DNA of 64,000 bases from Pelecanus crispus (taxonomy: Eukaryota > Chordata > Aves > Pelecaniformes > Pelecanidae), in NCBI RefSeq assembly GCF_030463565.1, contig NC_134643.1, forward strand, positions 79,047,721-79,111,720. Reading direction: 5' to 3'. Positions 47,801-59,800 of this stretch are shown in pieces (positions within the stretch are counted from its first letter, which is position 1; every line of letters starts with the position of its first letter). A program made the translations under genes and the position numbers. The notes beneath the pieces are model-generated. The model saw only the letters and a list, made by a program, of their open reading frames with translations, did not search any database and was not told the DNA's origin.

Positions 47801-50800
47801 TGTGGAGCTTAAATCTGTGCATCATATGCTGTAGGTTTTTATGGATGTTGCATATGGAATATGTCCATGCATACATGCTTACAGAAGGTCAATCATCTTT
47901 GGGTTTTTTTTCTTAAATAATGTGTTTCTGGAATGAATAATTCCTAATGGAAGCCGCTTATATGGGTATTTTACACCTACAGTCTATATATAAATAACAT
48001 ATAAGTAACTTAGTGGCTGGGTCTTCACCCAGAGTTCTATTTGAAAGTCTAAAGTGACTTTTTTTTTTTTTTTTTTCCTCAGAAGACTCCTAAACTCTGT
48101 TAAACATTAGTGAACAGTTATTTTATCTCTTAAAAAGCTCTTGAATTTTCATGCTAGCAATTGGAGAGAAAAGTTGGAGCTCTAGACATGCTTTATTACT
48201 GGAGGTGTGTTTTTTGGTTTTTGACCTATCTTCTGTTCTTAAATTAAATGCATTTCATTTTCAGCTCAAGCTTGTGCAGATGTTCTGGCATTAGCCAAAG
48301 AAGCTAGAAAGCGAAATCTTGGTCCTCTTCATCCTTCCTTTAATGTGATGAAGATATTAAGAGATGGACTGATGAGAAATCTTCCAGAAAACACTCACCA
48401 GTTGTCATCAGGCAGACTGTGTATTTCGCTAACCAGAGTATCAGATGGTAAAAATGCATTAATATCTAATTTTAACTCTAAAGAAGAAGTTGTCCAGGTA
48501 TGTTTATTTTTGACAACTTTATAAAGTTTCTGCAATCTTGAGTCCATTTAACATTGTCCATTGGATTTCCATTTTAAACATTTTAGGATACTGTGACTTT
48601 GACAGTATTTTGTAGATGAACTCAAGCTTCATTACACTAAATTCATGTACTAGTTTTCCCAGTCAATGTATCTGCGAACTGTTTTATTGAGTAGGTGTGA
48701 GGGATCAATCTTAAAAGGGTAAGTGCCTTTAAAATGTAGTGTATCTGATGAAACTACATCCTTCATGAATAAGAATTTTTTTAAGGTCATTCTTATCAGT
48801 TACAAAGCTAGTTTAATATGATCCCAGAATGTTGATATTTGTGTCCCCAGTTAGCTACTTTGGTTACTCAGAAAACGCACAGCTTGAGCGAATGTTCATG
48901 AACTTTTCCTTGCTAACTAGTGTTCCCAGAAATGGTCTTTTAGTTAGTCTTTTTTTAGATGGAGTGTGGTAACATTCTAAAAAAGAACTGTGGAATACCC
49001 TCATCCTGTTAAAATAATGCTTGATAAGCTAAATGATAATTTCAATGATAAAATAGTTACCATTTAATTTATATGGTCTCATTTTCCTACAGGCTTTAAT
49101 CTGTAGTTCATTTGTCCCTATTTATTGTGGCCTAATTCCACCGTCATTTAGAGGTGTGGTAAGTCTCCATTATTAAGATCTAAAAATAGTTCTAGCTATT
49201 CTGAAAATATTAAGAGATAATGTATATGTTTTTTTGGCTGTCCTGCTGTAAAATAAATACCTTCATGATAGCTTCTAGAACTGTAGCTGTATGTTACAAC
49301 TTTTCAAAAAAGCAAGAAAACACTAAATTTGTGGAAGATCTGTTACGTCTGTTTCTATTTCACCTTGCAGAATACACACATGCTCGCTCTCTTACTCTTA
49401 GATTTCTTGCTTGCTGATGCAGTAATTAAGAGGGTATTGTAAGCTAGCAATTACTTAACTTAAAGATAAATATTTATTGAAGAAAGTGATGCTAATTTAC
49501 CTGCACAAATTTATAGGAAGGGTCACTTACACTTGGTTTAAAAAAAATAATCTTGTATGATAGTTTATTGTATATCTTTGTCTTCTTGCTGTAGGTAGAT
49601 CTGCCTTAAAACTGGATTAAAGTTCCATGTTCAATTAGATACAAACAAAGCTTTTTAATATCTTCTGTCATGTGTATTCAGTGTAAGAAAGGTTGCTTTT
49701 TTAAAGGTAAAGGCTCAGTATATTAGTCCGTTCTACTTCTTCACGGGAACTGTTGGTTACAAAACCTCTTAATACTTTGTGGCTATACTGGCTTTTCTAA
49801 AATCCTGCATTAAAGGGGCAACAACTGCAGAAAAGTTGTTATAGTTTGTTGTAGGTGTTTTGATTAACAGGTCTGGAAGCAGGCATGCATTTCAAATCAA
49901 GACGGTAACGTTCATGGCTTTTTGTTATAATGTTGTATTAACTTGCATTTGCTTTCCTTCCAACTTTGCTCCTTACACGAGAAGAGGGGAAGAATATTGA
50001 AAGAAAACTCAAAACATCTAACAGTGGTTGATTACAGACTGTTCTCAAGGCAATTTGGAAGTGCTAAAAAGTCAAGGATAGACATAAAATGTATTTTCTT
50101 CTTCATGCCAAAATTTAAGCAAAAGTGATTAGAACTGTATAGGGATTTTTCTTTATCTGTACTTCTAAACCTTGTATGTCTCCTTAAACTCTTCCAGATT
50201 AAAGGTGTTATGAAAACAGGATGTTGGACTGAATCCAAGGTTTAGGTGGATCCAGGCTAATCTGGCTATTCAGTTCTTGTCACCAGACAACAATGTTATT
50301 TTAAAAGGCTTAGTTCAGAGTACAAAAACATACAAGTGATGCTTTATTTGATCAATAGGACCAAATGAGGGAAAAGAGAAGGAAGGAATCATTGTATCCT
50401 TTTGATCTTTGCAATTATTTTGATATGATTTTAATGCTTAGGAGGCATTTTCGATGTAACTTGGTATGAATCCCACAGTTGCATATGCTTGGCATGACTC
50501 CTGCAGGGCTTAAGTGCAGCAGAATGTCAAGTATGTAAACTTTGTAGCATCTTGCTCTTTACTGGCTTGGTGCTTCATGCATGTATACTTTAAAACAAAG
50601 ACTTAAGGATAACTTTCAATAGGTATATCTAACTGCCAGTTGTGAAGCTTTTGGGTGTAGTGGGTTTTGTTCGGGTTTTTTCTACCCCTTTCAAACACAG
50701 TAGTAGTTGTAGATTAAAAAATTACTAAGGAGAAGAGATAGGCAGAAACTCCAAATAATTAAAACCATTTACCTCTGTAGAACAGTTACTTAAATGCTTA

Positions 50801-53800
50801 CTTCAACCTTCTAATAATTTCATGAGAAGGCTGCATGCTATGGCTCCTCCTTTGCCAAACCTGTTCTATCGTACTTAATACTTCTACAAAGGACTTGGTG
50901 ATTGCACGTGTGCTTTAGTGATTGTGTTATACACCTACAGGAGGTTTGCCAGTAGCTGCGTGCTGCTGGGTCTAAAGAGTGTCCAAGAAAGCTGATAGGT
51001 AGGAGCAGACTGCTCTAGAAGAGTATGTTGCAATGTTTTTTAATTGGCATTAGAGGACAAAACATGCTTCTCAAAATGTTTAGCCCAGGAGCCTGGGCAG
51101 AGACTGTTCTGTTACAGTCTTAAATGCTATTAATTCTTGCATGGGAAATCCGCTAGTTAGAAATTTTCAGCCTTTGAGACTTCTCATTTCTGTTAATTTT
51201 TGTAGCGCTATGTGGATGGAGGAATCAGTGACAACTTACCTCACTATGAATCTAAGAATACCATCACAGTTTCACCTTTCGCTGGGGAGTGTGATATCTG
51301 CCCAAAGGGGAATTCTGCCAACTTTCATGAAATGAATGTGACCAACACCAGCATTCAGCTCAGTTTGGGGAACCTTTATCGTTTAACACAAGCGCTCTTT
51401 CCACCAGAACCTAAGGTAAATCACTGCCCACATGTAGTGACTAAACCATCTTTCCATATAAAAGCCTCGCTTTTGCAGAAAGCTACAGTAATCTCAGCAT
51501 TTCATCTGGTCGTATAAACTTTTCTGGTGACATTTATCTTCTCGTTTCTGTTTTTTTCATAGTTTGTCTTAATTCTCCTTATTTTTAGTCTCTCTCAGGC
51601 TAAAAATGCATGTCCTGCTATTGGCTTTCAGTATTTATTTGGGAATTAGCACAGGATTCTATCATAAAATCAACATTGGTAAATTTATAACTGTCAGTTT
51701 GTAGTCCTTTCATGTTTACCTGCTAACCAGGTACTTCAGAACTTAGAAGTTCTAAAGCTTCATGGTTTTGTAAAGTTCTCAAGTAATACTTCACGCAGGC
51801 AAGTTGCCTTTACTCTTTGCTAAGAGCTGTTAATTGCAGATCTGATAAGGGACATGCACTTGAATTGCTGTTGTGGAAGCTGAAAAAATGAAAAGGCACT
51901 TTGCCAATTGGCTTGGGATATACTACAGAGAAGTAATGTTCCTGTGTAGATATATTTTTTTAAATTACGGCTTTTTGACCACTTGAAGAAAAATGTTAAA
52001 TTCTAATTATGTAGGCTTTAATTTTTTTTTTTTTTTTTTTGTCTAGGACTACTGTGTAGGTGAGGTGAGCTGGTGTTGCATCTGGTGAAAGATGTTTTCT
52101 TATGGAAGACTAAGTCTGAGTTTGAGCATGAGAATTGCACAGCTGACTTTTCATAGTTTTGGGAAGTGGGAAGCACTGGGAGGGAAGGAGTGGAATTGGC
52201 ATACTCCAAGCCACCCTGTCTCATTGTTGCTTGCATCTGCTGAAGGGCTAGTCAAAGAAACAAAAGGGGAGGAAATTCTTGCAAACTGTTAGAACGCTGT
52301 CCTTTTAGGTGAATAATTCAGTGCATCTGTAATAGCTGAAAGATAAGTTTATGTACACATGATCACGTATGCATCATCACAGTAGGCACAATTAACCTGA
52401 ATGTTGAATTATAGCAATTGCTAATGTAAATTTTTCTTACAAGAATGGAGGGTGGATGGAAGTGGCTTTTCATTCTGCAAACTGTTGATCTTAAGTTGAA
52501 TCTCCTTTTATTTGTCTGACTCATTTATCCTATGCTTGCAGGTACTAGGAGAGATCTGTGAGCAAGGATATTCAGATGCACTTAAATTCTTGAAAGAGAA
52601 TGGTATGTTACACTTGTGGATAATTACTGATGATGTGGTCTTAACCTGAGTTAAAGAATAAAAAAAAAGGGTGAGGGGCTTGTATGTAGCTCAGAAGGGG
52701 CTAGGTCTTTGAGGTTTTTGAAGGCATCGTGATAAGTTTAGTTCTTGTACAGATCACATAGTTGTAGTAACTATTCACCTGAGGTAAGTTGTGCTGCCAC
52801 ACAGAAATGGAACTTTTGGGTTTTTGTCAAATTTGTGTGAAGTGAATGTTAAGATATTGTTAAGTGAAATTGCCAAAGAATTCCAATTCTAGGAAAATCA
52901 TATTATTAGTTTCTTTTGTGTTAATTGTGAAGGATAGGAATAGGCTATTGTCTCCCACTCGTGTATCTTCTTATCACCTCCTCTCTGCTGTCATCCAAGT
53001 GAATTTCTAGGTAAAGTCTTATAGTCCAGAACTGGGAGTTGGTTAACAATAATATAAACTCAGTCACAGACAAATCCTTAGTCTGTATCATGAAAGACTT
53101 TAGAAGACGATGACTTGTAACATAGTAGTTGTTGGAACCCGATAAGTTTAGGAAGAAGAATTGAAAGTTGCTCTGCTCTACTCCTAGAATTCTAGTAACA
53201 TATTTTATATTAACAAATGTTACTGCTCTGCACACTTTGAGACAAACAAGTTAAAGACAGTAACTTGATATTAGCATGAAGTTAACCATGTGTTAAATAT
53301 GCCTAGCTCCTGGAGTCTTTGGATGCAGAAGCAAATTGGTACTGGGTCAGATTAGAGGAATGAAAACTGAAATGTGATGTTTGCGCTGTTACAGATAGTA
53401 CCAGCTGCAGTACTGTAATACAGTCATAGGCTGATGTGCTCACTGCTTATACTCTTATAACTAAACATTAGATATTCAAATTTTCTTGGAACAATTTTCT
53501 TCACTGTTAAAGAATGTCATAGTTCTGCTTAAGAGTTTGATTCTTCTAGTAATATTATTAAATATTTAATGAGAGAGTCCTGCTTTATACCTTTTACCAG
53601 GTGATTAAAAGCACAAGCTATACAAAGAGCCTATAACTTGTGGTTGCCTGTGCTAAGATGGTTTCCGTTGCTGTACTGCACCCACAAGTTTCCTGTGTGC
53701 ATGTTTCCATCTGACACTAATGTCTGAGATTCCTTGCAGCTCTTCCTTGGTGTCTTTCCCCCACATCCTCTGTGTATTGCACTGTTGCCCTCCTTTTCAC

Positions 53801-56800
53801 ACTACTGATCCTGTTACCACCTTTGTTCTTATTCTGTCACAGGTTTGTCTTGCTTCAAGCTTGATCAGTGATAATTATAACCCTTCCAAACTCATTCATT
53901 ATGCATCTCCTTTCTTGTTAAGTTATTTCAACTGTAGGAGTTAATCCCATCCCCCCCCTCCCCCCGTCTGTAACACTTCAGATAACTCTTTTGCTAAATT
54001 CACTGTACGTTCTTTTGACATTTGTCTTTTAGGAGTAATTGTAAGTAGGATACAGATTCTATTGTATGTAGGTATGGATCCTAGTCAGATTTGGTAGTCT
54101 TCTAACAATTTTCTGGAAGCCGAGTATAAAAACCCTTCTTGTATTTCTCACTTTGTATTCATTACCTAGTGCTTTTCTCTAAGGTAATTATCAATGCTAT
54201 TTCTTAATTTGCACCAGTTTTGCAAGGCAACCTATGTGGATTTATATCTGTACTTTGGATATATCTTAAAACAATATTGTACCCTACTTGCTTCCCTTCT
54301 CCACCTTGTTGTAGCAATGCTTCCAAGTACTTGTGATACCTGCAATGTCAAATTTCCCAAATGTCTGACACATTTTAGGTGTTTTTTTCAAATAAATATT
54401 AAATCAGTTTCCCTCCTCTCCTTTAAATCATTTGCTTTCTTGCTGGAAGACAACTTCGGTAAATGACTGTATGTTTCCAGTGTGGTTTCAGTTAATTGTT
54501 CATTTTTTTTCCTTTTCTTTAGAACCTGTTTTAAAGTAAGACCTAAACCTGCAAAAGAGTATTCATCGGTTGTGATTAAACATTTGTGGGATTATAAGAA
54601 CAGTGTATTTGACATTGGGTAGATAATGTTCTCTCAGGACAGGCCTTTGTACAGATACACAGACTACAGGTACTGTACAGGTAGTCTGAAGACCTGTGGA
54701 TCAAGCCTAAGTGGAAGCTCTTGACTCTTTCAGGTATTCTGAATGACTCAATTTATATCCACTTGTCCTTCACAAAAAGAAACCCTCATGAGGCTGCACA
54801 ACACATTGACCATATGAAGAAAAAAAAATTGACAGAAAATAACAGAGTAGAAGCTTTGAAAATGGAAGTACTTAATGACCAGCTGAAGCAAAATCCATGG
54901 CCTTTGGAGAAGAGCATATTTGAGAGTCTGCCTCCTAGACTTCGTAAAGGTACATGCTTCAGACTGTTTCCTGTAACTTTGAGTGGCAAGCTTTGATTCC
55001 ACACATCCCCCCCCTGCCCTGCTTACTCTTATAATTTGAATAAGATGCTTTTTATTTAATCTTATAACTGCCTGTGATGTTAGAGACTAGCTCAGCCCAA
55101 AAAAGTTCTTTAACTACTTATTAAATGTGAACATGTACATTTTGATTTAGCTTCAGAAATAAGATTCAAGCAGGAGGAAGGAGCTACTTTCAACACTGCA
55201 GAGGTGTGAATTGAATTCTCATTTGGTTTTGGATAAACTTTGTATGTGCACAGTATTTTTGTAAGCATATATTTCACAGCAAAGTGGAACATCAAATCCA
55301 AACACTGGTTATCCCCATCTTATTTTTAAAACAGACTTCTGTAGATTTCTAATTCTCTGGTTTTCCTGTCTTTTTAATAAGCTGTTAATAGACCAAATCC
55401 ACTTCTGATATTTCTTTAGTCTGTAACTTTTACCTAGGTTTCTTTGTAGGTGCTGATCAGTATTTTCAAGGTCTGAACCCTATGACCTAGGAAAGATTTG
55501 AAGTGTGAGGTATCTTACAACTATATGTAACAACTAGAATATGTGGAAGTCTAGAATTTAAACAAACTCCTTATCAAGTCTCTAACAAGACAGGAATGCT
55601 GTCTAAAATACATAAGTGTTTTTGGAGAGGTGAACTTTTATTGCTTAACGTAATGTCTTTTGCCCCTGTGGTATGATTCTGTGTTTCCCATATTTTAAAG
55701 TAGCATAGAGAAGGTTTATGGTAAGAGTCCCTTGAGATTAATTCTTTTATTTTCTATCTGAGCCTTATTCAGTAACACTTGATAATGTTGACTGAAGATT
55801 ACCAAACTTTAAGCAAATTATTTAAACTGTTTTCAAATAGTCTAACATCTTTTTCAAACCAAATAATTCTTAAGCACTGCAGGAAGCTTGTAAAGAACAG
55901 AATGGATTCTATGCTCAGTTCTCTAAACTGTTCCCAATGCGGGTGATATCCTATCTGATGCTACCATATACACTACCAGTGGAATCTGCTTACTCTGTTG
56001 CTTTACGGTAAAGAACTTTTAATTAACCATTTTGGAAATTTACTCATTGAGAGCTTATTCAGTGTTGTATGCATTCTGGTACTCTAGAATTCAAGTGGTA
56101 ACTGTCCAAAGACCATTATTTCTACCTACATAATGCGTCCTCCTAAAGCCTCTATAGTCTAAGGCTAGATAAATGAACATATTAAGATTCCTAAACAATT
56201 TACTCTTATTACTAGTAGCTGTCTCGTAAGTGCTCAAAAGAAGCACCCTTAATTGTGTTTTCCAGGAGCACAGTCTTTATTACTATATTCTACAGTGATA
56301 CTTGAACTCTATCCAGAGAGTTCTTGTGCTTTAGCTTCTTTCTGAAGTCAGGAGTGAAATCCAGTGTTTACTCACCATATAAATTTTCTTACCAGGTTTG
56401 TTTAGGTGGACTGAAAGCTGTGCTCTTGAAACAGGGCTTAATTTTGTAAGGTTTTCAATTCTCATAAAGGAGAAATTGTGCTAAATGAATGCACTGTGAA
56501 CCCTAAGCCTTGTTCTTGCTTAAGAGAATTCCAGCCCTTGAGCAGCAGATGTCATTACTATCTTTAGAAAATACTTGAAAAATCAAATGTTCTGTAAATG
56601 GAACCACATAGAACTCCAGTAAAATATTTTGTTTCTGTGCCACTTCTGTGCCATTTTTTGATGGACGGGGAGGAAGCAAGTTTAAACAGAATTTTTATGT
56701 GTTTTTTTTCCCCCCTCCAGTGTAACTGACTTCTGTAAAGAGTGTCATAAGGAAAAATACACATTTGTGATATTGTTATGTTTCTGTCTTCTATTTGTTC

Positions 56801-59800
56801 TTCCATTGTGCTTTTCTTGTCCTCTTCCTTCTTCTTCCACCTACCTTTAAACAGACCAGAAAGTTCCTACCAGACAGAAAGAGGGCTTGGAGACAGGAGT
56901 ATTTTGCAGGCTTCCTAAATGTTGGTCACAGAATGTGGAATGCACATACTGGTCAGCCACTTGGCATAGATCGGAGATGCAGTGGTCTGTGCTGCCCTTT
57001 TTCTTAGCTTGTAGAAAAGAGATGAGTGGGCTAGATGGGAACTCAGGCAGGTTGGGAAGAACTGGAGACCTTGGTGAGGGAGTTAACTTGGGGAGAATGA
57101 AAACTGTGTTATTTTGTTGGATGTTGGACATGGTATGTAAAAATAAATGCGGATTAGATCTACTGCTTACAAAACAATTGTGTTTTGATTGTAGGCTAGT
57201 AAACTGGTTTCCTGACATGCCTGCTGATGTTCGATGGATGCAAGAACAGCTTTATCGGATTGCTGGTATAGTTTATTCCCAGGCTAAAAGCAAGCTCTTC
57301 TGTACATCCAGGTAAAGTGGAGTGCTGCTGCATGCAAATGATGCATTTTTATAAATTCTCTCTCTTTTGTCAGAGCTTCGAGTACTAAGTTTCTGTCTTG
57401 AAACAGGATTTTATAATTTTCTCAAAGGTAATACAAACCAGTTCTCACTGCTTCTAATCCTTAGCATTGTTTCTTAAGTATATTTTTCTGGTGCTTCTTG
57501 TTTATAACTGATCAATGACTGCTACATATTGTAGACAACGAGGTCTTGCCTGTTGTTGGGGAGAGGGGTGGGTTATGGAGCAGGCATTGGACTGAGAACA
57601 GAGACCTTGCTTCTTCTGTGCTCTACAGTAGTTGGAGCAATTGGGAAGAAAAGAGGAGGAAAAGGTTGCTCAAGGTGTTCTAAATCAGATGTAGCAGGTA
57701 GGAACTGAAAAACATTGGGAGAAAGACTAGATGCTTAGGAGTCTAGACAGGAAAGGTTGTAAGAGTTAAAAAGTAGATGAATATGAAGGACAGTCTTGTA
57801 AGGTAATTGGGAAGAATTAAAATAAGACACATACGGAAAATTTTTAGGTACCTCTATTTCTATGGAAGAGAAACCTCTACTCTAACCTGGCTGTAACTGG
57901 GTTCATTATGCTTCTCTTACCAAGTTGGTGTGAGATTTAGCCTTTCAGACTTATTTCTGTTAAACTTTGTAGCGCTATGTATATGGAGGAATCTGTGACA
58001 GCTCACCTCAGTGTGAATCTAAGAATACCATTACTGTTTCACTTTTTGCTGGAGATTGTAGTATTTGCCCAAGGAGCTCTGTAAACTTTTGCAAAATTAA
58101 TATGACCAGTAATCAGTTTAGATTTTCCTGCTAAAAAATGGGCTTGTTGCTGGAACACATAGTTGCACAGCCATGTCAGAGTAGTGCTGTAAGTAGAGAA
58201 ACACACATGCTTACAAATCCAAAGTTGCCTAAGATTTGGTCTGAAAAAGCATAAATCCAGACTTCAGCAGAGTAGGTCATATCTATTTTAGTGTAATTTT
58301 TCTGATGATTGTTTCAGCTACTGGAGTTGCTGGGTGGGAGGTGGCAGAAGGAGGGGAGAGAAATTAGCCTGAAAAGCTATTAGGAGTGAACAGAAATGCT
58401 TCATAAAAGCTTCCAAGGGGTAGCTGTAGCACTGGAGACTCCTAACTGCAGCAGTTATTTAATTAAAGCATTGCCATGTTCTATATACAGCACATTTTTA
58501 AATTAAAACAAAAAATACCCTTTTATTTCAGCCAAGAGTTCTTGAGCTTTTGTCTTCCTGTTTTTAGTAATAAAGTTAGATAAGGAGGAAGATCAGGGAT
58601 GCTCTTTTGCCCTGGCAACACTATACACTGACCCATCAGAAATGCAGGTTTGATATGTCTGAGAACTGCTTGATCCTACTTCCTTATAAGAAGTTTTGCC
58701 AGGTTCTAGATTGGCATCATGGAAGATCAGATTCATACGCTCCATCCCTTAGAAGTACAGAGTAGTCAAACTTACTGTTAAAGGTTCTGGCTTAATGGAA
58801 GACTTACTGAGGTTGAAGCTTGGGTTTCCTTCCCCCTTTGGAAGTATTGAATGGTGGCTTTAATATTAGGTTGTAAAGATATTTTCTTTTTACAATATTC
58901 AGTTTTATCCAGAATTCAGAAGCCTTTAATTCCTATATACAAATAGCTTCTCTTCTCCTTTTCTGAAATCAGTTAAAGCCTTTTCTTTTATAACACTAGT
59001 TGGCTTTTGAGGCCGTGTCTCTGAGCAGACATGCAGTTCATAGAATCATAGAATAGAATTGTTTAGGTTGGAAAAGACCTTTAAGATCATCCAGTCCAAC
59101 CATTAACTTAACACTGCCAAGTCCACCACTAAACCAGTTAAGGGTAGAGTAGCAACCCCACGCCTCCTGGCTTGGTGGCTTGATCATTTATAAAGAAAGT
59201 CTAGGAATCATTAAGATTGGAAAGGACCTCCAAGTTCATCATTCCAATCATCAACCCAACACCACCATGCCCACTAAACCATGTCATAATGTGCCACGTC
59301 TACCTGTTTTTTGAACACCTCCAGGGATGGTGACTCCACCACCTCTCTGGGGAGCCTGTTCCAATGCTTGACTACCCTTTCCATGAAGAAATTTTTCCTA
59401 ATATCCAATCTAAACCTCCCCTGGCACAGCTTGAGACCATTTCCTCTCGTCCTATCGCTAACTACTTGGGAGAAGAGACCAACACCCACCTCACTACAAC
59501 CTCCTTTCAGGTAGTTGTAGAGAGCAATAAGGTCTCCCCTCAGCCTCCTCTTCTCCAGACTAAACAACCCCAGTTCCCTCAGCCGCTCCTCATAAGGCCT
59601 GTGCTCCAGACCCTTCACCAGCTTCATTGCCTTTCTCTGAACACGCTCCAGCACCTCAATGTCTTTCTTGTATTGAGGGGCCCAAAACTGGACACAGTAT
59701 TCCAGGTGCAGCCTCACCAGCGCCGAGTACAGGGGGACAATCACCTCCCTGCTCCTGCTGGCCACACTATTCCTGATCCAAGCCAGGATGCTGTTGGCCT

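Larger units (their letters stand above)
41875..48264 (+). other. PNPLA3 intron 1
   Basis: 6.4 kb. It starts in the CpG island with (GGCCCC)5, then AT-rich sequence, an old CR1 piece (44278-44457), the sense solo LTR (45005-45555) and homopolymer tracts. No other exon is recognised. Confidence 0.85.

Noticed and set aside
56795..57194. Additional PNPLA3 exon suggested by an open frame running into exon 8
   Set aside because: Exon 8 already joins exon 7 in phase at 57195 behind a good acceptor; the upstream frame has no similarity to the family.
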